The position numbers were made by a program, and so were the translations under genes. From Paramoeba atlantica (Eukaryota; Discosea), in the NCBI GenBank assembly GCA_977017575.1, contig CDRNVI010000002.1:434001-498000 (forward strand): a DNA stretch of 64,000 nucleotides. The letters run 5' to 3'. Shown one piece after another: positions 18,959-29,121 of the stretch. Numbering within the stretch: position 1 is the stretch's first letter; every line of letters starts with the position of its first letter. The notes under the pieces were generated by a model that saw nothing but the letters and a program-made list of their open reading frames with translations, did no database searches and had not been told where the DNA came from.

Positions 18959-20516
18959 ATGAATGGAGATTGGATTGCTTTGAATGAAAGCCTATTACCG
19001 GCACAGAAAAGAACGTTAAGTAGAATGCATCGGCGAACAAAACTCTCAACAAGAGAACAGAGGGACACTGTACCTCTGCATGTTACCGAGGTTTCAGCTA
19101 TTCAGCTAGAGAAGGTAAGAGCTTTAATGAATTCGCAGACAAAAGAGCGTTTCGATGACGTATGGAATCAACTCATAAACCCCCAAATACCAGTTCCGAA
19201 AATACAACCAGCCTCGAAAACGACTATTTCACAAAATGACATAGATCAATTGACCAAATGTGGAATAATCAAAAGTGTAGCTGAAGAAAGGCTGAAAATG
19301 AGCCCAACCAAAGGCACGATTGTCCCATTTACGACGCTAGAATATCGCGACGAAAAGCCACGTCGACGATTCATCTGTTGGCCAACTGCTCATAATTACG
19401 CTCTTCACGACGCATATGAGGCCCAAGTACCAATTTCACAGCCCTCTACGTACGTGGATGCAGTGCAATACGATGCGGCAGTTAAGCGCGATCTGCGATG
19501 TGGATTCTACCAGATCGAACTACCGGAGGCATGTCGATGTTTCTACCGTTTTGTTTACCAAAACAACGTGTATGAATTGAACCGCATGCCGATGGGGCAT
19601 GTGTGTGCACCGGAGATACAACAAACAATTACAGCTGTTATCGCGGGGGATTCTTCATACTGTAACGAGCACACTCAGAACGTAAGATTCGGATATCCGG
19701 GAAGAATAGACACGTACATTGATGGGTTTCGATTTTCGGGAACTCACGCTGCATGCAGGGATTACGAAATTTGGATGGAAAAGCGTGCCAAAGCGTTGAA
19801 AGCAACTTTCAAAGATTCTGATTCTATGCGGGGAAAACAGTACACATTTGTAGGTATTGATTTCGACCACGAGTGTAAAAAATATCGTCTTTCCAAAAGT
19901 TTCGTACAAAAGATACCGCGCAATATTGAGAATATTATTCTCATGCATGAGCTGGAAACGTTAACCGCGCGGCTAGTGTACGGCGCGTCAGTTCTGCGAA
20001 CGAATCTTCCACGTTATTATTGGGTTATAAAGTACGTTCGAAGACGACTTTCGAAATTAAACAAGGGACAAATATCAGACACTACTGAATTATCGCTTCC
20101 TCCCACCATATATAACGATCTACAGATGTGGATGAATGAAATAAAAGCAAATCAATGGCAGGAATATGTGTCGGTCAGCGAAGACGAAGCGTCGTCCGCA
20201 GTTATGTATACCGATGCATCTGAAGCGGGTTGGGGAGGAGTACTGTTTTTGCCAACCGGCGAGGTGTTAGCGACAGGAGCCGCCTGGGATTATAAAATAG
20301 AAATAAATTTTGCTGAGGCTTTGGCTGTAGAGCGTGCCTTCCTCGCTTTTGAACAACATTGGCCCAAAATAACGAACATTCGACTCATGTTGGACAATTC
20401 GAGCGTTATAGCCTCTCTAAGAAAGGAGTGGGCTGAGTCCCCTGCGTTGGCTGAAGTGTTGACGCGACTTCTTCCGTTCTTCCACGAGTATCGCCTGCGA
20501 GTAACCCCATATTATG
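18959..20516 (+). pseudogene. YR retroelement Y3: reverse transcriptase and RNase H
   Basis: The first in-frame ATG after the recombinase stop gives MNGDWIALNESLLPAQK. RT boxes: RRRFICWPTAHNYAL, AAVKRDLRCGFYQIELP, LNRMPMGHVCAPEIQQ, TYIDGFRFSG. RNase H boxes: MYTDASEAGWGGVLF, NFAEALAVERAF, LMLDNSSVIASL. The last RNase H box is separated from the rest by the MITE-like insertion at 20517-21726 and reads ENIADPWSRNRYGTW at about 21740-21790. Closest in this window to Y1. Confidence 0.8.
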
Positions 20517-21726
20517 GGCTAGGGGGGACCTTCGATGAGTACTCATCGTAAGTTGTAGACTTTCGATGAGTCTCACGGAAAGTTGTAGACTTTCGATGAG
20601 TACTCATCGAAGGTGTTTTTGACTTTTTCAATTTTTCGTATTTTATCAATTTTTTGCGAAGGGCCAACTGTGAGCGTAGCCCTGGGACATAATAATATTT
20701 TTTGGCGACCCGTGCGCTCCAGCGTGCGGGTCGCGCACTGAGAACCTGTGTCTACCCCTGCTTGGGGGTACGTTCGTTGATTTCTCAACGAAAATCCGGA
20801 TTTTCGTTGAGTACTCAACGAACGTACCCTGTGACCGTAAAAAATCTGCAGGTCCTTAGAGGGAGGAGGAAGAAAGGCCCAACTGTGAGCGAAGCCCACG
20901 CCTGCAAGCAAGGCCCGACTGTGAGCGAAGCCCAATACTGGTGGCAAAAGCCCCCGTTTGCGAGCAAGGCCCAACTATTCGTTAACTTCGTTAACTTAAC
21001 AAATTTTAGTACCCATTCGTGGGAAGCAATTGGCGAAACCCAACTACCTTGATAACAAATTTTAGTACCCATTTTGGCCGCGCGGGGGCCCCCGCGTGAG
21101 CGGGGGTGCGCGCGGCCGCGAAACGGCGAGGGCCCGCGTGAGCGGGCCTGAGCCGTACCCCGCGTAGGATTCCCCTGTGTCGTTAGTGGGAAGCAATTTG
21201 CGAAGCTCACTGAATTTCGTAGTTTTCGCTACGCAGGGGTTGTCAACGTATGTAGCGAAGTGTAGGATACTGAACGCACGGAAAAAGAAAATCAAAAAAA
21301 ATTATTGGGTGTTCCACAAAAGTCCTTGACTTATGCAAAAGTCCGTGACTTCCACCGTAAATTTCCGTTCGTTGAGAACTAAACGAACGTACCCCCAACC
21401 CGTCTACCTACCCCTTCCGCAGGATTGTCCAGAGGCAAGGCCCAACTGTGAGCGTAGCCCACTTCTGGAGGCAAAAGCCCCTGTTTGCAAGCAAGGCCCA
21501 ACTGTGAGCGTAGCCCTGGGACATAATAATATTTTTTGGCGACCCGTGCGCTCCAGCAGCTGAGAACCTGTGTCTACCCCTTCCGCAGGATTGCGAATTT
21601 GTTTTCCACAAATGCTCCAGTTTGTTTGCCGCAAACGCTTCGGTGAGTAATAAAAAAAGCTCGAAAATCGCTATTAGAGTCGCTCAAAAACGCTTCGATG
21701 AGTACTCATCGAAGGTCCCCCCTACC
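20517..21726. mobile_element. MITE-like element with 9-bp target duplication
   Basis: The target duplication CATATTATG lies at 20508-20516 and 21727-21735. Terminal inverted repeats read GG(C)TAGGGGGGACC followed by TTCGATGAGTACTCATCG. The 1.2-kb body has no ORF. It is made of palindromes (including TTCGTTGAGTACTCAACGAA and a GC-rich block at 21075-21145) and of a segment starting CCAACTGTGAGCGTAGCCC that recurs four to five times. A 9-bp duplication suits Mutator-like elements but the family is unproven. Confidence 0.75.
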
Positions 21727-21808
21727 CATATTATGTTCATACATCAGAGAACATCGCAGACCCTTGGAGCCGGAACCGTTATGGTACGTGGCGAGAGGGT
21801 TAAAGTTG

Positions 21809-21850
21809 ACTAGCGAGTGGGTGGGTGCCGGCGATCACCCATTCGTTAGT
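21809..21850. promoter_or_regulatory. palindromic site at the 3' end of Y3
   Basis: Arms ACTAGCGAGTGGGTG and CACCCATTCGTTAGT pair with two mismatches around GGTGCCGGCGAT. It is the counterpart of 17607-17647 after Y1; both arms have changed together. The right arm begins the 169-bp direct repeat at 21837. Confidence 0.6.
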
Positions 21851-23141
21851 TCAATAGCAAGTGATATGTTTTTCGGATTAAGATAGTTCCATTTTGAATG
21901 ATATAAGATAAAAGGAAACTTTTAGATCAATATGCACAATTACATTTACATCTATAGAATCGGTTTCACTTTTAGTAAACGTTTTCCTCCGTAGATGAAT
22001 TATGAGACTTTAAGGACAATAATTCACCGAAGTGGGAAATATAGAATGTCAGTGACTAATTGTATTATAAAATGATACTTTTCGTCGTATAGCAATTTTT
22101 CTTGTTTTCCTACTGTAATACTACATTTTTTGGGCCCGCCCGCCTCCCCACACCGTGTGCCGGCGATCACCCATGTGTGTTGTTGAATATTTGCTATTCT
22201 GACTTCATTTATGTTTACTGGCGCGATTGCGCCTCGTCTCGTTCCGCAGCGGTCAGCCACAGGTGCCGGAAAGTTTGGAGGAATCCGCGTATGGAATGAG
22301 GAATTTGGCGCGATGTCGGACGCGATGGTTTCTTCCGTGTACCGGATAAGATTGCCGCAAGATTTTGAGCGTGGGAATGCTCAATCTTTGGGCCCCTTGA
22401 GCAACGAAACCCCTTTTCAGCTCGGGACTTATAGATGCAACGCCGCGATCATCAAGATTTGTTTTCCAACGCGACAAAACCCACGGTGCTAGAGCATTTA
22501 AACTCTTTTTCTGCTCGTGCCGTGTTTTTCAGTCCTGTCGGAAGGGTGGGAATCTTGGAAGGAACAGACTGGGAGGGACGTGTGTGTTGGCAAAAACGTG
22601 AACCTGTGAAAGCGCTTTACTTTATCGGAGATCTATTGAATTCAGTTCTTGAGCACTTAAACTCCTTTTCTGCTCGGACGGTTTTCGATATTTTGCCTGA
22701 GGATGCGCGAAATACTATTGCCAGCTGGCGCTGTACATCTCATTTCAGTCACTTTTCAGGTCAGGAGCACGCGGACGTAGGAAGTGCGAGAAAGATATAG
22801 GCGCTGCAAGGCGAAAGAGGTATGAAAGGCGCGTAACAAGGCGCACGAATTATTTCACGAACTGAATGAACTGTTTCATCGCTCAGGCCCGGATCTTGCA
22901 AAAAAATCGTAGATTGATTGTCGTGTAGGTGTGTTGTAGGCATTCGCGTAATCAAAAAAAAAAAGTACAAATACCCATTCGTTAGTTCAATAGCAAGTGA
23001 TATGTTTTTCGGATTAAGATAGTTCCATTTTGAATGATATAAGATAAAAGGAAACTTTTAGATCAATATGCACAATTACATTTACATCTATAGAATCGGT
23101 TTCACTTTTAGTAAACGTTTTCCTCCGTAGATGAATTATGA
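21837..23141 (+). repeat. 169-bp direct repeats around a 967-bp spacer
   Basis: Bases 21837-22005 and 22973-23141 are practically identical. The first copy directly follows the Y3 palindromic site, so the pair is probably the B1 and B2 of a split direct repeat with the spacer as A2, as in Y2 and Y4. I could not find a matching A1 at the 5' side of Y3, so this is incomplete evidence. The spacer repeats TGCCGGCGATCACCCA at about 22158 and holds a repeat ORF. Confidence 0.6.
22211..22800 (+). pseudogene. diverged relative of the repeat protein at 6133
   Basis: Two overlapping plus frames contain VLEHLNSFSARAVF, VLEHLNSFSARTVF and, in the other frame, LEQRNPFSARDL. These match the LLERRKTHSARSAV repeat of the 6133 ORF and even its DNA (CCCTTTTCAGCTCGG against CCCTTTCAGCTCGG). 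One frame change divides it. No domain is recognised. Confidence 0.4.
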
Positions 23142-23394
23142 ACGATGAACCTACTGCCCCAACGCCAGTGGACGTACCTCCTTCGGGAGCGCTTCTGTCA
23201 CACGTTCCAGAATCCAGCTTCATCCGGATCAAAAAGAAGTGGAGCGACCTTATGAACATATGCAGCAAACGAATTCCATTGCAATCTGCAAGAAATGAGT
23301 CTGAGGAGTCAGCGATTCAAGTGTTTCAAGAATGCGAAACACCGCCACCATGCGATCGGAACGGACACCACCACGAACACTCCACAGGTACGGG
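23138..23394 (+). pseudogene. possible 5' ORF piece of a subtype B CRE copy
   Basis: Begins MNDEPTAPTPVDVPPSG at the end of the 169-bp repeat, continues SSFIRIKKKWSDLMNICSKR and stops matching anything at the 18-bp tandem repeat. The composition (Pro-rich, then basic amphipathic, then acidic) resembles the N-termini of C2 and C12. It could be the start of C7, whose conserved block begins at 28263 after C6. Weak evidence. Confidence 0.3.
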
Positions 23395-23476
23395 TTTTTT
23401 ATTAAGACAACGTTTTTTATTAAGACAACGTTTTTTATTAAGACAACGTTTTTTATTAAGACAACGTTTTTTATTA
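23394..23476 (+). repeat. 18-bp tandem repeat, 4.5 copies
   Basis: Unit TTTTTTATTAAGACAACG in perfect head-to-tail copies. Similar AT-rich strings occur near 29530-29570 (CTTAATAAAAACA, twice). No spacers, so not a CRISPR. Confidence 0.9.
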
Positions 23477-23639
23477 GGAGGTAATAAACAAAAAGGGGGT
23501 AATAATTTTTTTTTTTTGATGGTCTTGTAAATACCCATCCCATGTAAAATTCTGAATACAAATCATAATTTTTTGTTTTTTTTTAACTTCGATTCACATA
23601 TACAGTATATTCTTGGCGTAAAAACAGTACTGAAAACGG

Positions 23640-24165
23640 CTTCACTTTTTTTTTTTTTTTTGGTGATTACATACCTGAATCATATCTCCCAAAAGCCTCA
23701 AAAAAATAACGAACAAGCCAAAATCGAGATAGAAGTCTTACAAAAAGCGATTGTCTGTTTTTTAACAAAAACATATACCGCGCGCCGCAAGCAGCTGAGC
23801 GTCAAAGAAAGAAGAAACTGTGTGGCAGTCACCCTAGTTGTGTAGTACCTTGTTATAATCGGTACCGGATGGTGCCACAATCAAATCGAAACCGGTCAGC
23901 AATAAAAGAATCTACAATGTGAAATGTAGAATAAGAAAAGATGAAATAAGCATGCAGGTCACTCACCCTAGTTGTTTAGTACCTTGTTATATTTGGTACC
24001 GGGAAGCGCCGTAGTTCGACCAAAAACCAGATAGAAACAGAACAAGAGCGTGGAGGTGAGTACTTACCTGAATCATATCCCCCAAAAGCCTCAAAAATAA
24101 CGAACACACCAAAATCGAGATAGAAACAGCAGAAGAGGAGATTCGGAAAAAAAAGATTCATTCAT
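23640..24165. repeat. non-coding duplicated block with two covarying hairpins
   Basis: Two related segments lie side by side: ACCTGAATCATATC, then CCCAAAAGCCTCAAAAA, TAACGAACA and CAAAATCGAGATAGAA occur at about 23671-23732 and 24067-24125. Between them are two stem-loops of the family described under findings, at 23831-23870 and 23965-24004. No credible ORF. Perhaps the remains of structured retroposons on the minus strand. Confidence 0.6.
23831..24004 (-). ncRNA. covarying stem-loops, copies 1 and 2
   Basis: At 23831-23870 and 23965-24004. Written on the minus strand each is (A/T)CC(C/G)-GGTACC-loop ending ACAA-GGTAC-linker-AACTA-GGGT. The first has an extra outer stem TGTGGCA/TGCCACA. Structural element of unknown function. 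Confidence 0.6.
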
Positions 24166-24221
24166 ATTCTAACACACACTTTCATTCAAATATTTTCATC
24201 GCAGTCAAACGAACACAGAAT

Positions 24222-26046
24222 TTAAGCTCGTATTCCTCCGACCCATTTCTCTTCTGATACGTAATTTCGCAGTTGTGAAACCACTGTGTACGCAGCGAAT
24301 TTTTCGATCTCCAACTGAAAGGCTTGGCGTGTAGCTTCGAAACTAAGATCCGCTCTGTTCGCTGGGGTTTTGATGAGATTTTTGGTGTTGTCGTGCAATA
24401 AACCACAGTCGGTGACAGCAATTGATTGATTGATTGACCACAGTCGGTGACAGCAATGCATCGGAAAAATTCAGGGTCAAGTCCTTTCTCTTCTATGTAC
24501 TTCTGTTTCTTTCTGTCTAACGCATTTTGAAGGAGGGCAGAACTCGTTTTCTTGATGTAACTGCTGCAACATGTGTGCACTACCGTAATGTCGTAAAGCA
24601 TTTCGCCCGCATTGGGCCACATAATGGCCAAATCCGGGCCTGATCGGATACGCCTAGCGCGACACGGGTGATCCTCCGCCGCCTCGGAAGAAAAAGAGCA
24701 CTTGCATTTTGTACAGAAGAAGGACGAATGGATTCGTGGTTCTATTGCATACGGAAGGCCTGCTTTCGTACATAAATCGGCCAGGTAACGAACAATGTGA
24801 GAATGTTTTCGAGTGCAATTCATTCCAGAACAACGCGAACATCCTGCTACGTGGGACATAATACTGCTTGGCGTTTCCATGACTCCACATCCAGGGCAAG
24901 CAATATCTTTCGGCGCTTTTGTGATGCTGACACCTAGTCTCATCATTAACGTGTATTTGAAAAGATAGGGGTTTACGTAGTTGTGCGCCGAGTCCAAATG
25001 CACGTTGGATTCTTTTGACCTCTTCGTGATGCGAGCAATGCTGGGATTTTCGTTCAGTTTTGTTGCCAGTGTTTCGTGTTCGCTTTTCATTTGTTTCTTT
25101 AGTTGAGTGCGTGATGCTTGATTCTGACTCTTCATGAGGCTCTGACTCGTCTGAGTTCCCGTGCAACCTACTGGAGCGTTAGTGGGTTTGAAAAGCTCTT
25201 CGATAGATTTCCGCGAGGCCTCAAAAAAGTAACGTTGCTTCACAACAGTCGAAATAATACCTAAACCTCCCAACTTGCATGGCAAAGTGGCAAGTTTTAA
25301 GGAGTCACCGTTCGCTCCGCACCATTTCATCATGACAGATTGAATTTCTTTGTCGAACTCTTCTGCCAATGAAAGGGTTGCCACTGGTTTGTGCACTCTA
25401 AGGTAGTAATCTTGACGCGGCACTGTGCATCGTTTTAGAATTGCTAATGACAAATTGCTCGGACCCATGATGCGCAACCTTCGAAACAGGCATTCGTGTT
25501 TTGACATTTTCTCGAGGAGCTTCTCTTCTACTATTTTATCTCTGCCGATGTATCCCCCTAGAACCTTGATTGAATCCTCACACTTTTTAACTCCCAGCGT
25601 TCGTAGAGGTGAAGCGTCAAATTCTTGTGTCTTTGAAGACTTAAACCATTCGCACTTGTTGAAATTGATTTCTAGGTTCAAATCCTGAGTTGATTCTCGC
25701 AAATGGAGGAATGCTGCTGCTAGGGATGTCGAATTTGTTGAACTCATTGTCACGTCGTCCTGATATGCTCTTATCTTGACCTCCGGGTAAAGACTGGCGA
25801 CTTCCTTCAAAGGACCCTGCAGTAACGCACAAAAGTAGAGCGAGGATAGGGCGGACCCTTGTCTGACCCCACAAGAACTTTCAATCACGGAGTGTAACGA
25901 ATTGTTTGCGAAGAAAAGGAGATCTGAAGGCTTGCCGTATTCTAGGTGAAACATTCTCATGAAAGGTTTGAAGATCGAAGGCTGTTGTAGTAGGGCTTGA
26001 GCAATTGCAGTACGATGCGGTGTGTTGTAGGCATTCTTAAAATCCA
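24222..26046 (-). pseudogene. C6 RT palm, zinc knuckles and RLE
   Basis: Continues the frame from MDFKNAYNTPHR. Motif B is SSCGVRQGSALSSLYF and the catalytic box is AYQDDVTMSS. Then GLGIIST, the CPGC...H...GC..C knuckle, a second Cys/His cluster, RSGPDLAIMW and LYDITVVHT. A local duplication at 24401-24460, in which CCACAGTCGGTGACAGCAA is repeated around (TTGA)3, shifts the frame, so the real C-terminus WVGGIRA ends at 24222. Confidence 0.8.
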
Positions 26047-26554
26047 TGTCAGGGCATTCGACTTTTGTCGAATGATGGGGCGTAGCGACCCCAGCTTCCC
26101 TAGCTAACTCACCCGGCGTCGCACAACAAGACGCTACATACCTAGGGTGGGTACGATCAAGGTCCCGCGGACGACACTACCCGGTGCCAACAAAACAAGG
26201 CACAAAATAACTAGGGTAACGGTCACCCAGACATCGCAGCGTGAGAATGACACCGCCCGGTACCGGATATAACAAGGTACTAAGAAACTAGGGTGGGTGT
26301 CATTCAGCATAATCTTTGGAGTGTGTTGTGTTTTTCACTTCAAAAGAAGTGTTTTTTCATAAAGAATATTTTCTTGTAGTATATAAAAGGGGATAAAAAA
26401 AGATAAGCTGGCTGCTCGCGCTCGATCAGGTCAAATCTTCGGATTTGACTTGCGTGCTGCGTGGCACAGCTCCTAGCAAGCGATAAGGGGAGGCTTGTTC
26501 TAGGGAGGTAACATCTCCTCGGAGATATATTGCCTAATTCATCATCATCATCAT
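26047..26554 (+). mobile_element. 508-bp structured SINE-like retroposon
   Basis: Flanked by a perfect 15-bp duplication, CATTCTTAAAATCCA (26032-26046 and 26555-26569); removing insert and one copy restores C6. The 3' end is (TCA)n. No ORF. The body is a series of hairpins: CATTCGAC/GTCGAATG with a T4 loop, TGGGG/CCCCA, three members of the covarying family, CACTTC/GAAGTG, and GTCAAATC-TTCG-GATTTGAC with a UUCG tetraloop. Long target duplication and simple-repeat tail indicate LINE-driven insertion. No tRNA-like A and B boxes recognised. Confidence 0.75.
26111..26304 (+). ncRNA. covarying stem-loops, copies 3, 4 and 5
   Basis: At 26111-26148 (stem GCGTC/GACGC), 26179-26217 (GTGCC/GGCAC) and 26246-26304 (GTACC/GGTAC plus outer stem AATGACACC/GGTGTCATT). 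Each has the ACCC/GGGT-type helix outside the variable stem (GCCC in the third), a loop ending ACAA and a linker ending CTA. The stems differ yet remain complementary, which argues for a functional structure. Confidence 0.7.
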
Positions 26555-26569
26555 CATTCTTAAAATCCA

Positions 26570-28220
26570 CTGTGAGAATCGTGTAGCCGGCGTCGTGTTC
26601 GTCCAAAAGCTCATGAACTATTGATTCACACGCATTCCGTTGAAGAATACCTCGCTGCACTGGCTGGAAAAATTTCTCCACTGTATTGCTGTGTCGCATT
26701 AAAAGAATCGTTCCGCAGATCTTGAGGATAGTGTCTCCCATTGCCACTGGTCGTATCCCGTTCTGAGGTTTTGCTAACGCGATGATCCTGCAGCGAGTTA
26801 GGCGTTGACGAACGTTTTCTGCGAGATCTCCGTTGATGACGTCGCGGAACATGTGACAGAGTGCGAGACACGATTCCTCATCCTCTACCAGAAGTCTCAT
26901 CATGTTTTCACTGAATCCTGTGGGCCCTGGCGATGATCCTTTTGATAGCCTTGCCGTCGCTTGACGCAACTTCGATTGATCAACTACCCCGATTCGAGGG
27001 AAGTCTCCATCGATGTTTTGTGGTAAGGGACCTTTGGGGTGAAGGTCGCTAAGCTTGTTCGACTTCTCATCAGCATTGAGGAATGAATCTTTGTATATAT
27101 TGTCTAGAATTCTTGTTGCCTTGCTGAGGTTGTCCGCCTTGGCCGCTTGTAGTGCATTCCTTATCGAGCGACGGTCGATTTCCAATTCCAGACGTTGTGC
27201 CTCACTAAGATGTTCTCCCGCTTCCATGTGTTCAAAGTTTTTGCGCATTTTTGCGGAGCTCGGACGTCTTTGCAACTTGTTCCGTACTGTTGCTAAAGAA
27301 TCTCTTGGCGCATTGAGGAGTTTATGCCAAATTCTTGTTTTCTCTGACTCCATCGAGGACTTTGGATATTCTTTAACAATGGCGCGGAAGATGGCGACTA
27401 CATGTACCGCAAAAGAGGGATCTATTTGAGCCATCGTTGGTAGAGGTTCTAAGTCACGTTTAAGGTCATTGCCGAGGTCCTCTGGCTCTTCATCGGTACC
27501 TTCTTCGAGCGTTACCGTCCCTAATGCCGGCACTTTGTTGACGCTTATCGTACGGATTGACCAAATTCTTATTTTGTCTGATTGGGGAAGAAAAAGAAAG
27601 CCTGAGGGCCCCTCATGTCCGACGCAAGGTTTGTAAGCTATTTTGAGTTTCACGATGCCTTTCCGGACCGTCCTCTTAACGACTTCTCCAACGGAACTAT
27701 ATTTCTCACTGATTCTTCGAAAGCTCCATTGAATCGCACCGGTTGTGCCTTTGCCCCACTCGTTTATTATGTTGTGTACCTGATCTGGGGCCTTGGAGAA
27801 ACCAATGCAATTGATGCCTTCTTTTTCACCATCCAACGACATAGTATCCGAGTCGTGTCCTTCCTCAGAAACTTCACTCGGTGAATCGCAGCTTTCCGAG
27901 GAATCGACTTCACAGCTTTTCTCATGATTCCGAGCCGATCGATGGCTAGATGGGATATGTCGCGATTCGAAATCATGCATTTCATGATCTGCCCAATTTG
28001 ATGACAGCGGTCTGCCAGAGCTCTGCATGACAACCCGAATTCTTGGTGTTTTCTTCGGCTTCACAAAGGATTCCTGTGCACTCTTGTAGTGAGGCTCCTG
28101 TGCTTCTCCGGATTTGTCAATTCGAGTGGAACAGATGTCCATTTGTTTCGCTTCCATGTTCTGTGGCGTCGACGTTTCAAAGTCCTCCCTACGTGTTCTG
28201 TACGCTTGTCGGGTGAACAT
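26570..28220 (-). pseudogene. C6 N-terminal domain and RT fingers
   Basis: Starts MFTRQAYRTRREDFETS after the spliced-leader-like leader. A charged low-complexity head precedes IINEWGKGTTGAIQWSF, VGEVVKRTVRKG and EGPSGFLFLP, the subtype A version of the conserved N-terminal block. Then IWHKLLNAPRDSLATVR, NLSKATRILDN, the RT finger motif SPGPTGFSENMMRLLVEDEE, GIRPVAMGDTILKICGTILL and GYTILTVDFKN. The frame is uninterrupted up to the SINE-like insertion. Confidence 0.85.
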
Positions 28221-28262
28221 TAAAAAGTCGATATAGAAAAGAAATCAACAAGGTACAGAAAC

Positions 28263-29121
28263 TGTATGGGTGCTAGGGTCGACTACATGTTGCGTACTAT
28301 CGATCCCAAAACGCAATTTCCAATCTCGTCGGAGGAATTACAAAAGATGGCACGTACGGCACGAGTTGGGGATGAATGCTTAGTGGCCTGGAACTTCGAT
28401 TGTTCGTCGTCAGCAAACATATCCCGCGGAACCGTCAAAGAACGTCGCAAGCAGAAAAATACATGCAAGTTAACCATGGAGTACCGCGGAATACACGGCT
28501 ATAAGCCAGGTGAAAAGTTCGAAGGACACATTCCGCCGCACTCGAGCGTACGCGTATACAAGGTACACTGGGACAAAGAACCCGTGATTCCGAAGGATGC
28601 AACTACAGAATCTGCTCAAGAAAACTGTCGCCCGACTTTCCAACACACTGAGGATGACCTAGATCTGGAACCTATGCCCACACTCCGAACGGTATCACCT
28701 GAATTCATACCGAGTGTGATTGCCATCTACCGTGATATTGTACGTGACTACGCGGAATGTCAATACCCCCAGCGCAATCGCATATGGCACCGGACCTTGT
28801 CTGCAATGAAATACTCGTTAGCGACTATCCGGAAAGCAAACGGAAGACGCCGCCGTCGTCGGCCGCTGGACATCTTGCAAACGGACTGCGACACGAAATC
28901 AGAACACTCGGATTCATCACAGTCACGGAACCTCGTATACAACGGCCCAGATACTGTCTCGGATAAACGCGCCATCAAGAAAGCAACAAGCCTAGTGATC
29001 GACGGCTGCGTCTCAAAAGCAACTCGCCTTCTTGATCAAGAAGTTACACCCAGAACCCTAAACGACACCCAAACGATTGAGAAGCTGCGTGCACTTCACC
29101 CGGATTTACCTACCATGTTTC
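28263..29121 (+). pseudogene. CRE-like copy C7, piece 1 (N-terminal block)
   Basis: Reads TQFPISSEELQKMART, CLVAWNFDCSS, NISRGTVK, MEYRGIHGYKPGEKFEGHIPP and VRVYKV, then PEFIPSVIAIYRDIVRDY, RIWHRTLSAMKYSLATIRK and ALHPDLP. The frame is cut at 29121 by a unit with target duplication ACCATGTTTC (29112-29121 and 33984-33993). Removing 29122-33993 gives LHPDLPTMFQMPYDAP, continuous with piece 2. Confidence 0.8.

Larger units (their letters stand above)
24222..28262 (-). mobile_element. CRE-like non-LTR retrotransposon, subtype A (copy C6)
   Basis: Full-length copy on the minus strand, interrupted only by a SINE-like insertion at 26047-26554. The 5' end carries CAGTTTCTGTACCTTGTTG (28246-28264 read on the minus strand), then a T-rich leader and ATG at 28220. 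It sits within C7: the C7 conserved block begins immediately on its right. The 3' boundary is left of 24222 and not resolved. Confidence 0.75.

Noticed and set aside
23394-23476. CRISPR-like array
   Set aside because: The 18-bp units are directly adjacent with no spacers, and the setting is eukaryotic.
25675-25690. tRNA-like B box (GGTTCAAATCC)
   Set aside because: It lies in the C6 RT coding region and no A box or cloverleaf surrounds it. No tRNA or rRNA gene was found elsewhere.
26111-26304. Telomeric or Helitron ends, because of AACTAGGGT and hairpin-plus-CTAG
   Set aside because: AACTAGGGT is not tandemly repeated, and the GGGT after CTA pairs with ACCC upstream, so it is part of the structure and not a host flank; no 5' TC end or Rep/helicase gene is seen.
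28246-28264. SL RNA gene hit by CRE insertion, as for SLACS, CRE1 and CZAR
   Set aside because: Only the exon 3' part is present, no SL intron, Sm site or tandem SL unit follows, and the flanks are other transposons.
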